A stretch of DNA of 64,000 nt from the NCBI RefSeq assembly GCF_903645315.1, contig NZ_CAHJXL010000001.1, positions 1,292,001 through 1,356,000 on the forward strand, read 5' to 3'. Below the pieces are notes generated by a model. That model had not been told where the DNA came from and searched no databases. It worked only from the letters and a program-made list of their open reading frames with translations. Positions 17,235 through 26,257 of this stretch are shown here, piece after piece. The DNA is from Victivallis sp. Marseille-Q1083 (GTDB taxonomy: Bacteria > Verrucomicrobiota > Lentisphaeria > Victivallales > Victivallaceae). The first letter of the stretch is position 1, and every line of letters starts with the position of its first letter. A program made the translations under genes and the position numbers.

Positions 17235-17987
17235 TCACAGATCGCTGGTCAAAACTTTGTTCATCTGATAAGGCCGCTGATGTTCCCGGAAAAAAGCGTC
17301 ACCCCATGTGCTGATCAGCGAACTTCCGGCATGACCGTCGAAGGCGACGAAATTGACTTTATTGTTGTGACGGAAATTAATTCGATAGGACAAATCTCCG
17401 GAAAAGCCGAGATCCGGAACCGGCTTGCTGTCGCTATGGTTATAGCCCATTCCATTGCCCACCGCGTCCTCCGTGCCGGGGATCATCGGCTGGGTGTCGG
17501 CAGTCAGAATCAGTTGCGGCGACATCCGGGTATTGAGGACGGCCGACCGGCGGACAGTGGTGGCGCTGCTATGATTGTAAAGCCAACCCATCGTAAGGAG
17601 ATTGATTCCGTAGCTGACCTTTTTCTGATCATTATAGCGTTCGACCAGATCGGTGATCGACGACGGTATATTGGCCGGCAGGCTCGTTCCGGCAGCGGCC
17701 GGACAGATGAAGTGCTGAATGCCGGGCAGATAACCCGCCTCAATGTAGCGGTCCACCCAGGCGCGTCCGCCGCTGCCGGCCCAGGCACTGTCCAACATGC
17801 TCACCAGATAATCGTCGTTGTCATCGCTGTACAACTGATGCGCCAAACCGATCTGCTTGAGGTTGCTGATGCATTTGATCGATATCGCCGCCGCTTTGGC
17901 TTTGCCCAGAGCCGGCAGCAACATGCTGGCCAGAATGGCAATGATGGCAATGACAACCAGCAATTCTATAAGTGTGAATTTTTTCAT
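17235..17987 (-). CDS. Prepilin-type (pseudopilin) protein, first gene of the GH20 operon
   Basis: 250 residues from the ATG at 17987 with AAAGGA upstream. It begins [18 protein letters not shown], the type III signal cleaved and methylated by prepilin peptidase before Phe/Thr, with conserved Glu5 of the mature form. The C-terminal beta domain carries the H-X9-DG element ([15 protein letters not shown]). These pseudopilins are highly expanded in Lentisphaerota and Planctomycetota. It lies 13 bases ahead of the DUF4838 gene and is the promoter-proximal gene of an operon of secreted enzymes. Its likely location is the inner membrane or a short pseudopilus. Its specific partner is unknown. Confidence 0.9.
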   Translation of the reverse strand: MKKFTLIELLVVIAIIAILASMLLPALGKAKAAAISIKCISNLKQIGLAHQLYSDDNDDYLVSMLDSAWAGSGGRAWVDRYIEAGYLPGIQHFICPAAAGTSLPANIPSSITDLVERYNDQKKVSYGINLLTMGWLYNHSSATTVRRSAVLNTRMSPQLILTADTQPMIPGTEDAVGNGMGYNHSDSKPVPDLGFSGDLSYRINFRHNNKVNFVAFDGHAGSSLISTWGDAFFREHQRPYQMNKVLTSDL

Positions 17988-18070
17988 GGTGTTTCCTTTC
18001 CTGTTCCATGGTTTCATTTATGATTGCTCTCATGTCCATGCGGACATTTTTCCTGGTTTCTAAGAAAATA

Positions 18071-18100
18071 ATTATAGCTGAAAAACTGCGAAAAAACCTT
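18071..18100 (-). promoter_or_regulatory. Promoter element of the pseudopilin/DUF4838/GH20 operon
   Basis: Read on the minus strand, AAGGTTTTTT and CGCAGTTT precede a consensus TATAAT (18076-18071). No good -35 box exists, as in activator-dependent promoters. The same 30-base layout stands before the MFS gene at 21299-21328. The divergent PocR/AraC regulator at 18214 is the obvious candidate activator. Confidence 0.55.
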
Positions 18101-18213
18101 AAAAATGCCACGTTTTTTCTTTGTTTTTCACTGATTTTTTTAATATGACCGGATTCAGACTGGAAAGATCGGGAAACCAGCGTACTGTATCCGCCAATTA
18201 CCCGGAGACCAAG

Positions 18214-19089
18214 ATGAAACTCTGTGAACTTCTGCTACAGTTTGAAAATCGCATCGGCGGACTGATCAGTGTGGAACCGATGTGTGTGCAGTTGCTAACC
18301 AACGAGCACCTTCAGCTGCCGACCCGGATGACACTGCACAATCACGACTTCTGCCGTTTCATCAAGCAGCACGACCGCAATGACTCCTGTGCGCACAACA
18401 AGCATTACAGCGTGGAGATCGCGTCGCGGGGCAGGCGTTTCTGCGGTTACTGTCCGTACGGGGTCTGGGAACTGGTCCAGCCGGTGATGTTCCAGCAGAA
18501 GCTGGCGGCAGTCCTCTACTTCGGCGGCTTTTGTGACGTGAAGCGGATCCCTTCTCTGGAGAAATACGGAGTTTATCGCGGCTCGCTTCCCCCTCCGGTG
18601 ACGCCGGAAAAGATCGTGCTCATTAAAAAACATGCGGCATTTATGGCGGAATTCATCCGCTGGGAGCTGGAACTGGCGCTCGCCGCCAACCGGGCGAATC
18701 CGATCAAACAGCACGGGGCGGATTATTATCTTAAAAAGGTCACTTTATTCCTGGCCCAGCATTTTTCGGAAGATATCCGGCTGGCCGATGTCGCGGAGCT
18801 CTGTCATCTGACCCCCAACTATCTGAGCAACCTGCTGCGGAAGCATACCGGCAAGACATTCCGCCAGCTGCTGCTGGAGCAGCGGCTGATCGAAGCCGAA
18901 GCTTGCCTGAAGTATCGGCATACCATGTCGATCACCGATATCGCCATGCAATGCGGCTTCTGTGACGGCAATTATTTCAGCGCCGTATTTCATCGGGCAT
19001 TCGGCTGTTCCCCCCGGCACTATCGCCTCAACTGGCGAATCCTCCATGCGGCGGTGAACAGTGGCTCCAACCAGCCGGCACCGGAATGA
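18214..19089 (+). CDS. PocR-domain AraC-family transcriptional regulator
   Basis: 291 residues from the ATG at 18214, which has GGAG 6 bases upstream; a longer frame from 18121 lacks a ribosome binding site. Residues 1-150 form a PocR-type ligand-sensing domain with conserved Cys residues (HDFCRFIKQ, DSCAHNKHY, FCGYCPYGVWE). Residues 180-280 hold two AraC helix-turn-helix motifs (IRLADVAELCHLTPNYLSNL and ITDIAMQCGFCDGNYFSAVF). AraC proteins usually activate neighbouring genes on binding a small ligand. The gene lies divergently from the GH20 operon and faces the MFS transporter gene, so it probably controls both. Confidence 0.88.
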   Translation: MKLCELLLQFENRIGGLISVEPMCVQLLTNEHLQLPTRMTLHNHDFCRFIKQHDRNDSCAHNKHYSVEIASRGRRFCGYCPYGVWELVQPVMFQQKLAAVLYFGGFCDVKRIPSLEKYGVYRGSLPPPVTPEKIVLIKKHAAFMAEFIRWELELALAANRANPIKQHGADYYLKKVTLFLAQHFSEDIRLADVAELCHLTPNYLSNLLRKHTGKTFRQLLLEQRLIEAEACLKYRHTMSITDIAMQCGFCDGNYFSAVFHRAFGCSPRHYRLNWRILHAAVNSGSNQPAPE

Positions 19090-19142
19090 TTGCCGGCGCC
19101 CGGAAAGTCTGAACTCAAGCCTCCCGCCGGCCGCAATTCGGC

Positions 19143-21113
19143 TTACCGTTTCCAACGCAAATTGAAAAGGCTGCTGCCGGCGATGACCCCGGTGACGATG
19201 CCGCGCTCCATCCGGGCCGCCGCATAAACGCTCAATACCATCAGGCCGCAGTTGACAACCTCCCCTATCATGAACGCGAACCCGCCGTTTTCGCCGACCA
19301 GCATCACCTGATAAATATCCATCCCGATCAAGACAAATTGCCGCAGCGCCACCAGCAGCAGCAAACCATGATGAGGAATGCCGTTGTGCGGCGTTTCTCC
19401 GGCGAGCGCCAGCCGGATATCTTTCCGGATTCCCCGACGGACCCAGGCCCAGATAACGGAAATGCCGAACTGGCATGGCAACGCCCAAACCAGAAGGTGG
19501 TGCGACAATGACATCATACTCTGCTGCCGCGCCCAGCAACCCAGAAAAATGATGGCGGCCAGCGTCAACAAGACCAGAAAATCGAAACAGAAAATCGCCA
19601 GCCGCAGCAGGCCGGCATTCGGCGGGAATGTTTCCGGCTGCGGAATCGCTTCCCGGCCGTCCGGCGCCCAACTGGCCGGCGCCCGGTAATTTTTGTACCC
19701 GCCGAGCCGCCCCCATTCTCGATACATGATATAGGCAACCACCGCCGCCGGAACGAGCCAGACCGTCTGCCAGACCGGCACGAACCGGTAGTTATAGGTC
19801 TGGCTGACCGGAAACCAGGCGCGCAGCCAGTCGAACAATACGCCGATGAAAAGACTGAAAAAAGTGCAGACCAGTGACCGGATCAGCGCCTGGGCCGAAC
19901 AGAACGAGCCGAAACGGGATTTGGGGAAGGTCAGCATCTCCATCGGCAGACTGGCGATGGAGCAGATTGCCGTGAAGATCGCGGCACCGGCGGTGGCGGC
20001 AATTCCGACGATCAGATAGGCTCCATCCGGCAGAACCCCGAACAGCCATTTCCAGGAGCAGGCGCTGCCGCACACGCCGAACAGAATACCGTAAATATAA
20101 ATTCGCATCGGATGCCAGCGGTCGATCAGAATTCCGGAAAATAAAGTAACCAGAAACGTGGCGCCGAAGGAAATCATGCCGGCCACTCCGACCATTTTGC
20201 CGATCAAATTGTCGTCGAGCCCCATCTCCCGATTGTAAAAATAGCTGAAAATATACGCTCCGGCGCTGATCGCCACCAGGGTCGTGAGCGTATAACGCAA
20301 CACATAGAAGCGGCTGCAGCAGCTTTCCCGGCAGAAAAGCCAAAACGTTTTGTGCCAAGCTGTTCTGCGGCCATCCCCCTCGCCGGTCACCGGCGGATAT
20401 TCGCCTTCTTTGACCATCAGGCACATCAATCCCATGCCGATCGCGTACAGGATGCCGGAGACGACAAAAATTTCCGTATACCACGGCGCCGCATACTGGA
20501 AGATAAAGAAATTGAAGGCGGCGATCCCCGCGTTGGACGCCACCTGAAATGCGCCCATTACCCGGCCGAAAAACTGTGCCGGAATCACGTCGTTGAAGAT
20601 ATACCAGAAAACCGAATTGACATACATATTGGCGAACTGGAACATGAACATTACCAGAGCAATGACCGCGACGGTCATCGTGACCGGCGCGATATCGGCC
20701 CACCCGGCGGTGGCGGCGGCCAGCCAGCCGCCGATCTGGTCGCCGAAACCGAACAGGATCAGCGACAGCGAGATGAACGGCAGCGACATCAGGATGAACG
20801 GGATGCGCCGTCCCCAGCGGCTGCGGTAACGGTCGCTCTTGAAGCCGACGATCGGACAGATGACGATATTCAAGGTCCCGCCGATGACGGCGAGGATGAT
20901 CGAATTTTGAAAATCGGAGGAGCCGAGCTCCTGGAGTTTGACCGGAAGCATGCGGCCGGGAAGCGCAGTGAATACGCTCAAGGTCATACCGCCGATCATC
21001 AGCCAGATGAATACCGCCGCCAGGGAGCGCAGCGTATAGTTCAGGGTGCCGCAGGCATAACGGCCGAAATGGCTTGCATTCTGTAAATTCTTTTCCGTCC
21101 GACTAGTGTTCAT
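19143..21113 (-). CDS. MFS-type sugar transporter
   Basis: 656 residues from the ATG at 21113 (an in-frame start at 21269 adds an unlikely leader). At least eleven hydrophobic helices can be traced. The loop after helix 2-3, GFKSDRYRSRWGRRIPFI, matches the conserved motif of the major facilitator/GPH family of sugar-cation symporters. A large cytoplasmic loop and an extra C-terminal region make it longer than the usual 450-500 residues. It probably imports the saccharide released by the adjacent secreted enzymes. Its promoter shares an element with that of the GH20 operon. Confidence 0.85.
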   Translation of the reverse strand: MNTSRTEKNLQNASHFGRYACGTLNYTLRSLAAVFIWLMIGGMTLSVFTALPGRMLPVKLQELGSSDFQNSIILAVIGGTLNIVICPIVGFKSDRYRSRWGRRIPFILMSLPFISLSLILFGFGDQIGGWLAAATAGWADIAPVTMTVAVIALVMFMFQFANMYVNSVFWYIFNDVIPAQFFGRVMGAFQVASNAGIAAFNFFIFQYAAPWYTEIFVVSGILYAIGMGLMCLMVKEGEYPPVTGEGDGRRTAWHKTFWLFCRESCCSRFYVLRYTLTTLVAISAGAYIFSYFYNREMGLDDNLIGKMVGVAGMISFGATFLVTLFSGILIDRWHPMRIYIYGILFGVCGSACSWKWLFGVLPDGAYLIVGIAATAGAAIFTAICSIASLPMEMLTFPKSRFGSFCSAQALIRSLVCTFFSLFIGVLFDWLRAWFPVSQTYNYRFVPVWQTVWLVPAAVVAYIMYREWGRLGGYKNYRAPASWAPDGREAIPQPETFPPNAGLLRLAIFCFDFLVLLTLAAIIFLGCWARQQSMMSLSHHLLVWALPCQFGISVIWAWVRRGIRKDIRLALAGETPHNGIPHHGLLLLVALRQFVLIGMDIYQVMLVGENGGFAFMIGEVVNCGLMVLSVYAAARMERGIVTGVIAGSSLFNLRWKR

Positions 21114-21298
21114 GTTTCCAGCGTCTTTCCCGGTAAAAAGTTTGATCCATTGTGGGCATTTTTCCACAAATTGCCGCCGCTTTTCCGCAATAAGAACAGG
21201 GGTGAGAATTTGTATTGCGCCATCCGTAGCAGCGAAACTTCTTGCCGCCGCTTCAAAAGCCCCATACAATCCGGCGGAAAGCTTTCAAAATCATTTTT

Positions 21299-21328
21299 AT
21301 TATAGCCGGAAACTGCCGGGAAAACCTT
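21299..21328 (-). promoter_or_regulatory. Promoter element of the MFS transporter gene
   Basis: On the minus strand AAGGTTTTCC, GGCAGTTT and TATAAT (21304-21299) repeat the layout at 18071-18100, with the same 24-base distance from AAGG to TATAAT. An A/T-rich tract lies upstream. The shared element suggests co-regulation by the PocR/AraC protein. Confidence 0.55.
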
Positions 21329-21610
21329 AATTTTATCAAATTTTTTATTTGTTTTTTACAGATTTCCGGACAAATCGCGCCCAACCCGCCATTCACCACA
21401 TTTCCGGTCCGGGAGACCGGCGGCCGCCGGAGCGGTCTGAAGATTTTCATGCAAAGTCAATTGGAAAGAACGCTGGGAACTTCAAGATGACGGAATCGAC
21501 GGCGGATTCTCGCCAGACGGGAATATATGCAGTCCATGGCCAATTATTTCGATCGGGCAGCCGGGAAATCTCCGGCCGTGCCGCCCCGGCCGCCGGTTGT
21601 GAACGCACCC
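21329..21610. other. Intergenic stretch without a recognisable gene
   Basis: Lies between the MFS promoter and the 3' end of the glycosyltransferase-like gene. It contains a 14-base GC palindrome (CCGGCGGCCGCCGG, 21417-21430) inside a longer stem that may end the glycosyltransferase transcript. Open frames here lack ribosome binding sites and coding character. Confidence 0.4.
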
Positions 21611-22531
21611 CTAAATTCCCAGGCGCCGTTTCAAAGATTTCAGCTTCCGCAGCGGCACCGCGCCATAACTCCGAAGCCTATTGGCACAATAACAGTTCTG
21701 CCGCAACGACAGCGGAATCTTCCCCGGCAACGGGTAATCGTGTTCGACGGCCCAGACCACCAGATCGGTGTATTCCCGGAAAAAACGGAACGACGCCGGC
21801 GTCCAGGCCTGCCACGGTTTCGGCTGGCTGATGAAATGAACGAAAAAAGCGGAACGATCTTTGTCCAACTGATAATACGGAGCGATCGCCGGAACATCGT
21901 TCCCATAGAACAACAAACTGTTGAGCACCGATTCATCGGTCTGAAAATAGGCGAACAATTTGGTGTCCAGCACACCGTGGTCGCCCTGCGGCAGCACCGT
22001 CCGCATCTGCCGCGACCAGCGTTCGAGAAACGGCCGGTGTCCGGAGTGCAAGGCTAGAAAACAGGCCGAACAGCAACGGTCATAACGCGGCGTTTCCCGC
22101 TCTCCGACATCCCGCCGCCAGATATCCAGCACCGCGGCCGGCACCCCCTTTTCACGGCTGACTTTACGGAACAGCACATCATTCTCTTCGACGCTGCGCT
22201 GCCGGATATGAATCAAGCCGGGATCCGGCCAGATCAACCGGTCGCTGCAATTGCCGATAAAAAAGCCGTCGCAATCGGCCCAGGTCAGATATTCGGTTTC
22301 CGCCAGCAGCAACGCTTCCGGCTTGCTGCAGGTCAAACTCCGCTCGAAATCGTTCTGACAAACCACCCTGACATCTCCGAGCGCCTCCAGCACCCGGCAA
22401 TGAGCAGGCTCGAACTGAAACCCCAGCACCAAGACCGGTTCTTTCATGCCATTCTTGCGCATGGAAGCAATCAGCAGCCAGGCGCCCCACAGATAATTCG
22501 GATTGCAGGCGGTAACGACTGTATTGTTCAA
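21611..22531 (-). CDS. Glycosyltransferase-like protein of unknown specificity
   Basis: 306 residues. The opening NTVVTACNPNYLWGAWLLIASM resembles the first beta-alpha-beta unit of GT-A glycosyltransferases (GT8-like), and TWADCDGFFIG near residue 85 supplies a DxD-type motif. The remainder has HGVLDTKLFAYFQ and FVHFISQPKPW, comparable with the C-terminal His of GT8 enzymes. No signal peptide is seen. The start is a TTG (22531), since an in-frame stop lies shortly upstream and no ATG is near. A strong promoter precedes it. The acceptor is unknown, and it is a single-gene unit. Confidence 0.6.
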   Translation of the reverse strand: MNNTVVTACNPNYLWGAWLLIASMRKNGMKEPVLVLGFQFEPAHCRVLEALGDVRVVCQNDFERSLTCSKPEALLLAETEYLTWADCDGFFIGNCSDRLIWPDPGLIHIRQRSVEENDVLFRKVSREKGVPAAVLDIWRRDVGERETPRYDRCCSACFLALHSGHRPFLERWSRQMRTVLPQGDHGVLDTKLFAYFQTDESVLNSLLFYGNDVPAIAPYYQLDKDRSAFFVHFISQPKPWQAWTPASFRFFREYTDLVVWAVEHDYPLPGKIPLSLRQNCYCANRLRSYGAVPLRKLKSLKRRLGI

Positions 22532-22607
22532 CTTTTCAATTTCCAGTTTTTATGATAAAATGATCCGGCTTTCTTTGACGCCGGTTTCGGTTCTCCTCGT
22601 TCTTCTT

Positions 22608-22636
22608 ATTATAACCGGCAATTCCGGAATAGTCAA
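22608..22636 (-). promoter_or_regulatory. Sigma70-type promoter of the glycosyltransferase-like gene
   Basis: On the minus strand TTGACT (22636-22631), a 17-base spacer and consensus TATAAT (22613-22608). The leader to the TTG start is about 70 bases. Confidence 0.65.
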
Positions 22637-22732
22637 ATGAACAAAAGCCGCGGCCGCAGCGCCAAGCGCTTTTTCGTTCCGGTAATTCCGGCAAACCGGA
22701 CTTTGCCGTTTGACAATCATTTTACCATATAT

Positions 22733-22762
22733 TTGACATCCCGATGATATTTTTTCTATAAA
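22733..22762 (+). promoter_or_regulatory. Promoter of the duplicated-domain lipoprotein gene
   Basis: TTGACA (22733-22738), an 18-base spacer and TATAAA (22757-22762) lie about 80 bases before the ATG at 22840 and point away from the glycosyltransferase promoter. Confidence 0.55.
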
Positions 22763-22839
22763 ATAACCTATATTATTCCCAAAGCCGTCAGGCATCCGTA
22801 TATTCAAAAACATGTCGATCAACAGAAAGGAACCTTGTG

Positions 22840-25587
22840 ATGCGTTATTTCTACCCCGGAATGATGTCGTTCCTGCTGCTATGCGGCGGTTGTGTCACCC
22901 CCGGCGCCGATGAGACCGCGAAACCGGAAGAGAACTGCCGTCAAACCGCCTCCCCGCACGACAATTCAACAGCGGAAATCGAACTGGCGCAACTCCGCCG
23001 GCAACTGGCGGACAGACAGGAAATGGAATGTGAATTGATGTTGAAATTCACTCAGTTATCCAGGCTTGACGCACCGCTATTCTATCAGAGCTTATTCTCC
23101 TGCATCGTTCTGCCGGAGAATCCGAGCCAGGTCGAAACCACCGCCTATCTGCAGAAACTCTATCAGGTGGTGCTGACAGCCAACCAGTCGGGCTGGGAAG
23201 AGCAGCTTTACCGGAAACTTCTCGCCATCCCGCCGGAACAGTGCGAATTATTGCTGCCGTATTTCGACAGGCAACCCTTCATCAGGGCATTTGCGTCATT
23301 GCTGCCGCCCGGCAGCGGGCGGCAAGCACTCCGGGCGTTTCGGTGCAACAATTCCCCAATCCTGGCCCAGCTCTTTATTGACAATATGAGTGAAGACGAT
23401 ATCCCCGATTGGTTGGCATTGCTGCCGCTCCATCCGGAACTGCTCCAGGCCTGTACGAAATTTCAGTTGGCCGACCAGGCGTTACCGATTGCCAAGCGGC
23501 TGTTGTTTCTGCCCCAAAGATTCGCCAACGCCACGGTCTGGCTGAACTTCGTGCTGAACCATCAAACCGAGGAGGAAAACACGGAATTTCTGGTTTCCTG
23601 CTGGCAACAGACCGCAATCAATCCAGTTTTCTGGGATTCGCAGGTTCTGTCCTTCGTCCGCAACCGCCATTTGGCGGAGCTCGTCCTGCCCGTATTGCAA
23701 AAAGCACTTCCCAACGGCCAGATAACCGATATCGGCTGGCTCCGGCTCGCCCTGGAACAACTGTCGAAAGAAGAAGGACAAAAATTACTCGGGGATATCT
23801 GGAACAGCGATGCCGCCCAACCGCTTTGCCGGATGCCGGGAATGCTTTCACTGATTCGGGACTATCAGATGGCAACGGTTGTTTTGCCAATTGTAAGGGC
23901 AAATATATGGGACTTCATTTCCAGCAACCGTTCTTCCTCCGCCGCGGACAACTGGCTCAATTTCGTATCGCGGCAACTATCGGAACAGGAAAGAACTGAT
24001 TTTTTAAATGATTGCTGGAATATGCTCCAAAAGCGCTTTGGCTTTTCGAGCCGGGATCTCATTTTCCCGGCAATCCAGCTTGCCAAACTGGGCAATTGCC
24101 CGGCCTTGATCTACTTGTGCAGCAATCCCCAGATATTCAACAGCGCCAACCAGGACTTCCAGCTTGCCGCCTTGATCGACAGTGGAAGCGATGATCCTTT
24201 CAACTGGGTGCAAAAGCACCGGGATAAAATAGTTTTCGATTCCCAAACCGGCAAATATACTGTACCGGCTTCCGCCGCTGCTCCGGCAACGCAATACCAG
24301 GAGAAGGAAATCGAATACAAAACGTTGCTGGAACTGTTCGCCGCCCAAAACAGAAACGATTTCAACACCTTATTTTGCCAAAAGCTGCTCGACAGTATTG
24401 TGCTGCCGGCCAATCCGACCGCAGAACAGACCCGGCAGTATCTGCAAAAACTGCAAAAAATTTTTACCAACGCTTCCTGGTTTCCACCGGAAGCACGGCA
24501 GTGGATCATCGCTAAATTCGAAGCGATCCCGCCGGCGCAATGTCAATTGCTGCTGCCTTATCTTGCGACGGAGTATTTTCTGGATGGCTATCTGACATTG
24601 CTGCCCCCCGGCAGCAATCGGCAGTTGGTCGAAGCGATCCACGCTTATCGCCTCCCGGCGCTGGGCAAACGCTTTCTGGCCGAGCTGACCGAAGCGGACA
24701 TTCCGGCCTGGCGCGAACTGCTGCCGCAGCATCCGGAACTGCTGCCGACCGATGACAAGTTTCAATTGAAAGCGCAGGCGTTACCGGTTGCACTGGAACG
24801 TTCGAAGCACAGCGGCGATGCCGCCTGGTTTCTTTTCGCCCTCAATAACCTGCCGCCGGAAGAGGTCAAACCGTTCCTGCAGCCTTATTGGGAACAGCCG
24901 ACCCCCAATTCGATGATCTGGGATCCCCGGGTTCTCGCGGTAGTCCGCAGACAAGCGTTGAAGGAAGTCCTGCCTTCGCTTCAAAAAGCACTGCGGGACC
25001 GCCGGCAGAACCTCGATTTCGACTGGCTGCTCTATGCACTGGAACAATTGTCGCCGGAAGAGGCAAGGGAATCGCTGAAAACAATATGGAGCAATTCGTC
25101 GAAGCAACTGCGCTGGGATCCCCGGATGATCCCATTGCTGCAAAAATACGAATTGGTCGAAACCGTCCTGCCGGCCATTCAGCAAATGCTTTGCCGCGAC
25201 CAGCGGGACAACTCCGCGCACTGCAAAGTCGAATCGCCCTGGTTCGCGTTCGCCTTCGAACAAACGCCGGAACCGGACAAGGAAAAGTTTCTCGAATATT
25301 ATTGGAATGCGCTGAAGAAAAACTCCGACACGTCCGATTGGCAGTTTACCGACCAGACATTCAAACTCGCCCGAATGGGTTATCAACCGGCCCTCCTCTA
25401 TCTGGGGGATCATCCGGACGTCTTGAAGCATCGTCCGGACCTGCGTCAGCAATTGGAATCATTGGTCAATTGTTCACCGGGAGAGGCGGTCTCCTGGCTC
25501 CAAACCCACCATGACACCATGGTTTTCGATCCGGCATTCGGTATTTACACCGTACCGGCCAATCGCGAGGACGACCGCCGGCACTGA
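22840..25587 (+). CDS. Large lipoprotein of two homologous ~400-residue halves, unknown function
   Basis: 915 residues from the ATG at 22840, which has AAAGGA 8 bases upstream. The N-terminus (MMSFLLLCGGC) is a lipoprotein signal with the lipidated Cys near residue 18. The mature protein is an internal duplication. Residues 79-480 and 506-908 share the same string of landmarks: IVLPENP/IVLPANP, IPPEQCELLLPY/IPPAQCQLLLPY, LLPPGSGRQ/LLPPGSNRQ, LPLHPELL/LPQHPELL, and the end marks FDSQTGKYTVPA/FDPAFGIYTVPA. It is almost wholly helical by composition, suggesting TPR/HEAT-like solenoid packing. No catalytic motif or known family is recognised. Anchoring in the outer membrane and a scaffold role are inference. 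Confidence 0.8.
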   Translation: MRYFYPGMMSFLLLCGGCVTPGADETAKPEENCRQTASPHDNSTAEIELAQLRRQLADRQEMECELMLKFTQLSRLDAPLFYQSLFSCIVLPENPSQVETTAYLQKLYQVVLTANQSGWEEQLYRKLLAIPPEQCELLLPYFDRQPFIRAFASLLPPGSGRQALRAFRCNNSPILAQLFIDNMSEDDIPDWLALLPLHPELLQACTKFQLADQALPIAKRLLFLPQRFANATVWLNFVLNHQTEEENTEFLVSCWQQTAINPVFWDSQVLSFVRNRHLAELVLPVLQKALPNGQITDIGWLRLALEQLSKEEGQKLLGDIWNSDAAQPLCRMPGMLSLIRDYQMATVVLPIVRANIWDFISSNRSSSAADNWLNFVSRQLSEQERTDFLNDCWNMLQKRFGFSSRDLIFPAIQLAKLGNCPALIYLCSNPQIFNSANQDFQLAALIDSGSDDPFNWVQKHRDKIVFDSQTGKYTVPASAAAPATQYQEKEIEYKTLLELFAAQNRNDFNTLFCQKLLDSIVLPANPTAEQTRQYLQKLQKIFTNASWFPPEARQWIIAKFEAIPPAQCQLLLPYLATEYFLDGYLTLLPPGSNRQLVEAIHAYRLPALGKRFLAELTEADIPAWRELLPQHPELLPTDDKFQLKAQALPVALERSKHSGDAAWFLFALNNLPPEEVKPFLQPYWEQPTPNSMIWDPRVLAVVRRQALKEVLPSLQKALRDRRQNLDFDWLLYALEQLSPEEARESLKTIWSNSSKQLRWDPRMIPLLQKYELVETVLPAIQQMLCRDQRDNSAHCKVESPWFAFAFEQTPEPDKEKFLEYYWNALKKNSDTSDWQFTDQTFKLARMGYQPALLYLGDHPDVLKHRPDLRQQLESLVNCSPGEAVSWLQTHHDTMVFDPAFGIYTVPANREDDRRH

Positions 25588-25677
25588 AAATTTCGACAGC
25601 CCGCCGGCCGGCCGCGGCGTCGCTCCAATTGAGGGCGGCGCCGCTTTTTCAGCCTCGCTGCGGCAGCGGTGCGGCGT

Positions 25678-25706
25678 TTGTAAAATAGCTGTTATCATGC
25701 TAATTT
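25678..25706 (+). promoter_or_regulatory. Possible promoter of the nitroreductase cluster
   Basis: TTGTAA (25678-25683), a 17-base spacer and TAATTT (25701-25706) lie 44 bases before the nitroreductase start. Confidence 0.35.
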
Positions 25707-25750
25707 AACGTACGCGTTCAAGAAGCATAACCCAGCCAACGAGGTGTCAG

Positions 25751-26257
25751 ATGGATTTTTATAAAGTAATCGAACAACGCCGGAGTATCCGGCAGTACAG
25801 CGACCGGCCGGTGGATGACGCCGTGCTGGAACGGCTGGCCCATGCGGTGCAACTGGCGCCCTCGGCCTGCAACCGGCAGCCCTGGCGCTTTGAAATTGTT
25901 TTCAATCCGCAACTGCGCCAGAAGATCGGCACGGTTTACACGGCGCCCTGGCTGCAGGAAGCGCCGGCCGTCGTCGTGGCGATCGGCAACCGGGAAAACT
26001 GCTGGAAACGGCTGGAAGGCACGCCGATCATCGAAGTGGACATCGGCATCGCGATGGAACACCTGGTGCTGGCAGCGGCGGCCGAAGGGCTCGGCACCTG
26101 CTGGATTTGCGCGTTCGATATCGCCAGAATGAATGCCGCTCTGGAAATACAGCCGCCGTGGAGTGTGGAAGCGATTTCACCGCTCGGCTATCCGGCGCAG
26201 CCGCCGGCACCGCTGTCGCGCCGACCGCTGCCGGAAATCTTTCAGGTGGTCAAGTGA
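25751..26257 (+). CDS. Nitroreductase-family FMN protein
   Basis: 168 residues with GAGG upstream. FMN-binding motifs of the family are present: the N-terminal RRSIRQYSDRPV, the SACNRQPWRFEIV loop near residues 38-50, and AAEGLGTCWICAF near 113-125. Such enzymes reduce nitro groups, quinones or other electron acceptors with NAD(P)H. At 168 residues it belongs to the short subgroup. The stop overlaps the GTG start of the next gene, so the two are translationally coupled. Confidence 0.88.
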   Translation: MDFYKVIEQRRSIRQYSDRPVDDAVLERLAHAVQLAPSACNRQPWRFEIVFNPQLRQKIGTVYTAPWLQEAPAVVVAIGNRENCWKRLEGTPIIEVDIGIAMEHLVLAAAAEGLGTCWICAFDIARMNAALEIQPPWSVEAISPLGYPAQPPAPLSRRPLPEIFQVVK

